Part shown: piece after piece, positions 11,669-13,239 of the stretch | Numbering within the stretch: the first letter of the stretch is position 1 | How the letters are laid out: each line of letters begins with the position of its first letter | Source of the DNA: Defluviitaleaceae bacterium | GTDB taxonomy: Bacteria > Bacillota > Clostridia > Lachnospirales > WRAX01 | Assembly (NCBI GenBank): GCA_009787945.1 | Contig: WQSI01000039.1 | Span: 1-13,239, forward strand | Length of the DNA stretch: 13,239 bases | Direction of reading: 5' to 3' | Made by a program: the position numbers and the translations under genes | The notes under the pieces: generated by a model | What the model saw: the letters and a program-made list of their open reading frames with translations, nothing else | Database searches by the model: none | Told to the model about the DNA's origin: nothing

Positions 11669-11951
11669 TATTTTGTCGCTCCTTCGCTTTTTCAACAATT
11701 TCGCGCCATCTCGCTACAGCTTCCTTTGCGGGCGTGTATTTCGCTATACCAAGCCGCTCTCTCTCCTCAACCCTCAACAAAGCCTCCTCCACCTGTATCC
11801 TCTGCCGCTCCTCCTGCCATGCCTGAATAGACATAACAACAAGCTCTCCCTCACCATTATTGGTAAGAAAAACAGGCTGACCCGACTCTATGCAAAAATC
11901 CGCCACTTTGCGGTAGTTGTTTCTTAATGTTGCAGATGATTTGATAATCAT
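11661..11951 (-). CDS. Phd/YefM-family antitoxin
   Basis: A 96-residue antitoxin. The N-terminal half (SATLRNNYRKVADFCIESGQ, then PVFLTNNGEGELVVMSIQAW) matches the Phd/YefM DNA-binding and dimer fold. The C-terminal half, rich in Arg and Glu (ERQRIQVEEALLRVEERERL), is the flexible part that would wrap the toxin. Such proteins neutralise their toxin and repress their own promoter. The ATG at 11951 has GGAGGTG five to six bases upstream and a sigma-A promoter close behind. It precedes the toxin, as is standard for this type. Confidence 0.9.
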   Translation of the reverse strand: MIIKSSATLRNNYRKVADFCIESGQPVFLTNNGEGELVVMSIQAWQEERQRIQVEEALLRVEERERLGIAKYTPAKEAVARWREIVEKAKERQNNE

Positions 11952-11971
11952 AGTAACACCTCCATAGCTAT

Positions 11972-12001
11972 ATTATAACACAATTAACATACACAATGCA
12001 A
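11972..12001 (-). promoter_or_regulatory. Promoter of the type II module and methyltransferase
   Basis: On the minus strand, TTGCAT (12001-11996), 18-base spacer, TATAAT (11977-11972). GTGTTA occurs twice nearby, once abutting the -10 and once between the Shine-Dalgarno and the start codon, and could be half-sites for antitoxin binding; that part is speculative. Confidence 0.7.
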
Positions 12002-12020
12002 TACCTTTTCTCAAAAACAC

Positions 12021-12059
12021 AAAAATAACCGCCAACACAAGAAAGTGCTGACGGTTTTT
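12021..12059. terminator. Terminator after the DUF6385-type gene
   Basis: An imperfect hairpin (arms 12027-12038 and 12045-12056, loop AAGAAA, two internal mismatches) has ATTTTTG on the minus-strand exit side and GTTTTTG on the plus-strand side. It starts a few bases beyond the stop at 12062 and insulates the next promoter. Confidence 0.7.
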
Positions 12060-12061
12060 GT

Positions 12062-12565
12062 TTACGCTTGTCCGTTATAATAAACCGTAAACGTGGCAGA
12101 AACGCCAGGGTCATACTGAATTTGTGCAAATTGCGCAAAAATCCCCACCACCATAATGGCGGATGTTTCTCCGTCAATTGTCACATCTGTGTAGTTTGGG
12201 TCGTCGAAATAGGTTGTGCCGTCAGGGCTTAATTGAAGGGTGGCAGTTATAGGGGTTGTCCCCGTATTGTCCACAAACATGGTCGCTGTTCTCAGCTGGG
12301 AAATGTCAGTAGCTTCCAATGCCACTCCCACTGCTGTCACGTCCTCCAGGGTTTGGCTGTCTGACGCAAACTGGTTGCCAGCAAGCTGCACCGTCAAAAG
12401 GGGGTTGCCTATGGTCACACTGCCCGATAGCTCCAAATCCCCAGAAACAAGCATCTCGCCATCTGCATTAAGCTGCACAAGCTCCAACAAACCAGTGTCT
12501 TGGTTATAGCCATAAATGCTGGCGCGCAACTCCTCTGCCGTTGTGTTAAAAACAAGTGAATTCAC
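12062..12565 (-). CDS. DUF6385-like beta-rich protein
   Basis: A 167-residue protein starting MNSLVFNTTAEELRASIYGY, the opening I associate with DUF6385 proteins of spore-forming Firmicutes (a short VFN...LRA.IYGY motif, then strand-rich repeats). Residues about 40-62 are a V/L/G-rich strand region; residues 97-165 form a beta-sandwich-like unit with TLQLSPDGTTYFDD and FAQFAQIQY. No signal peptide or membrane helix is present. The start is a GTG at 12565 with AAGGAGGTG five bases upstream. It follows the cysteine-containing paralogue by 35 bases, probably on one transcript. Function is unknown; a structural or surface role is only a guess. Confidence 0.75.
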   Translation of the reverse strand: MNSLVFNTTAEELRASIYGYNQDTGLLELVQLNADGEMLVSGDLELSGSVTIGNPLLTVQLAGNQFASDSQTLEDVTAVGVALEATDISQLRTATMFVDNTGTTPITATLQLSPDGTTYFDDPNYTDVTIDGETSAIMVVGIFAQFAQIQYDPGVSATFTVYYNGQA

Positions 12566-12600
12566 TTCTTCACCTCCTTGTCCATTTCTTCATCCTATGC

Positions 12601-13044
12601 TCATTCAAGAGGATTGGTTACATCCCAAGCCTGACGAACGCACCTCAACTGGGCTTGATGCCACAACTCACAATCAACCCCCGCCCCTTGGGAACAAACC
12701 ACAACCCTAATAAATTTTGCAAATTTATGGGGAATAATTTCCGCAGTTTCATGGGGATGAATACAGACTTCCCGCCCATCTTCCACAACATTTTCGCCAT
12801 CAGGGCTTATTTCCAAACGGACTATAACAGCATCACAGCCATTGTTGCGGACAAAAAATGTTATCCTGTCCGAACGCCCGCAATAAAACCAAGGCGACTG
12901 CCCATAACTCTGGCGGCTGTCAATCCTTAATTTCCAATCAAAAAAGCAAGCCTCTGGGCAAGGGAAAATTTTCTCTGGATAACAGTGCCTCGGCTTGCTG
13001 CTACATTTGTTATCTTCCAAAAAACTAGGTATCGTTTTGAACAC
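12601..13044 (-). CDS. Cysteine-containing paralogue of the DUF6385-like protein
   Basis: A 147-residue protein with nine cysteines, several clustered at the N-terminus (CSSKPRHCYPEKIFPCPEAC, residues 14-33). Residues 64-131 align by eye with the C-terminal unit of the next gene: FVRNNG with FVDNTG, LEISPDG with LQLSPDG, a later V-x-I...E-x-A, and FAKFIRV with FAQFAQI. The two therefore look like distant paralogues, one with an added Cys-rich N-terminus that may bind metal or form disulfides. The start is a GTG at 13044 with AAGGAGGTG five bases upstream, the same arrangement as in the neighbour. I saw no convincing housekeeping promoter in the 70 bases upstream. Confidence 0.72.
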   Translation of the reverse strand: MFKTIPSFLEDNKCSSKPRHCYPEKIFPCPEACFFDWKLRIDSRQSYGQSPWFYCGRSDRITFFVRNNGCDAVIVRLEISPDGENVVEDGREVCIHPHETAEIIPHKFAKFIRVVVCSQGAGVDCELWHQAQLRCVRQAWDVTNPLE

Positions 13045-13117
13045 TTATGCACCTCCTTCACGTTTAGGTCTTGTACATAATATTCAAAGACAGCAAGATT
13101 GGACACCACCCCCCGTA

Positions 13118-13138
13118 GGGGCGCATATTATGCGCCCC
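13118..13138. repeat. GC-rich palindrome related to the one at 68-86
   Basis: GGGGCGCATATTATGCGCCC plus one more C, preceded by CGTA, as in the CGGTAG context next to the palindrome at 68-86. The central bases differ (ATATTAT against GCATTGC) while the stem pairing is kept. Confidence 0.6.
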
Positions 13139-13164
13139 TCAGACTGTAGACAAACCCCCAAACC

Positions 13165-13239
13165 CGTCATCCCGCGCTTGACGCGGGAGCCCACCAGTAA
13201 TAAGTAGCCCCTACTCAATGGGGCTTGGAATGACTGACG
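13165..13239. repeat. Three-hairpin interspersed repeat, copy D, cut by the window end
   Basis: Starts CGTCATCCCGCGCTTGACGC, continues to the central hairpin AGCCCC...GGGGCT (loop TACTCAAT), and leaves the window before the right arm. Orientation matches copies A-C. Confidence 0.75.

Noticed and set aside
12927..13109. Minus-strand ORF containing VFEYYVQDLNVKEVHK upstream of the cysteine-containing gene
   Set aside because: It has no ribosome binding site, begins inside the palindrome region and overlaps the better-supported gene for most of its length. A remnant of coding sequence cannot be excluded.

Overview
The window looks like the chromosome of an uncultured member of the Bacillota, most likely Clostridia and perhaps Lachnospirales-like. 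The evidence is strong AGGAGG ribosome binding sites about 5-8 bases before most starts, textbook sigma-A promoters (TTGACA/TTGACT, 17-18 bases, TATAAT), a folC-TPR operon, an M42 peptidase, holin-like type I toxins and DUF6385-type proteins. The taxonomic call is inference; no 16S or other marker is present.

Layout. (1) 1-1050, minus strand: a palindromic repeat pair, a membrane-anchored lipocalin-like hypothetical protein behind a consensus promoter, and a DUF4870 membrane protein. (2) 1154-4631, minus strand: one apparent four-gene operon from a single sigma-A promoter, in the order folC, an easily missed 48-residue acidic protein, a membrane-spanning TPR/coiled-coil protein, and a secreted M15 peptidase. 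The first three genes are separated by one base each. (3) 4668-6195: an M42 aminopeptidase gene with its own promoter, flanked on both sides by copies of a roughly 100-base three-hairpin interspersed repeat. Another copy runs off the right end of the window. (4) 6260-8913, plus strand: a HepT-like HEPN protein, overlapped by a long ORF that joins a MntA-like nucleotidyltransferase, an unidentified domain of about 95 residues and a complete AtuA/DUF1446 enzyme domain, followed by the usual AtuA partner DUF4387.

(5) 8914-9961: three tandem copies of a roughly 350-base module. In each, the minus strand encodes a 28-residue hydrophobic peptide (MTLFEVTYLLL...) with its own promoter and Shine-Dalgarno, and the plus strand has a strong promoter driving a roughly 120-135 nt structured RNA. 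The two transcripts converge and overlap at a shared bidirectional terminator. This is the architecture of a type I toxin-antitoxin locus (txpA/ratA, bsrG/SR4 class), here triplicated and not covered by ordinary gene calling. (6) 9974-10124: a tRNA with a CAT anticodon, with promoter and terminator, minus strand. (7) 10186-12001, minus strand: a Phd/YefM antitoxin and a RelE/ParE-type toxin followed 16 bases later by a 23S rRNA m5U methyltransferase (RlmD/RumA family), apparently one transcript. (8) 12027-13044, minus strand: two GTG-started, distantly paralogous beta-rich proteins of the DUF6385 type ending in a terminator.

The most unusual content is the triplicated type I module, the antitoxin-like nucleotidyltransferase joined in frame to a metabolic enzyme, and the covarying three-hairpin repeats. 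Three different toxin-antitoxin types (I, II and a VII-like MNT/HepT pair) lie within about 5.7 kb.
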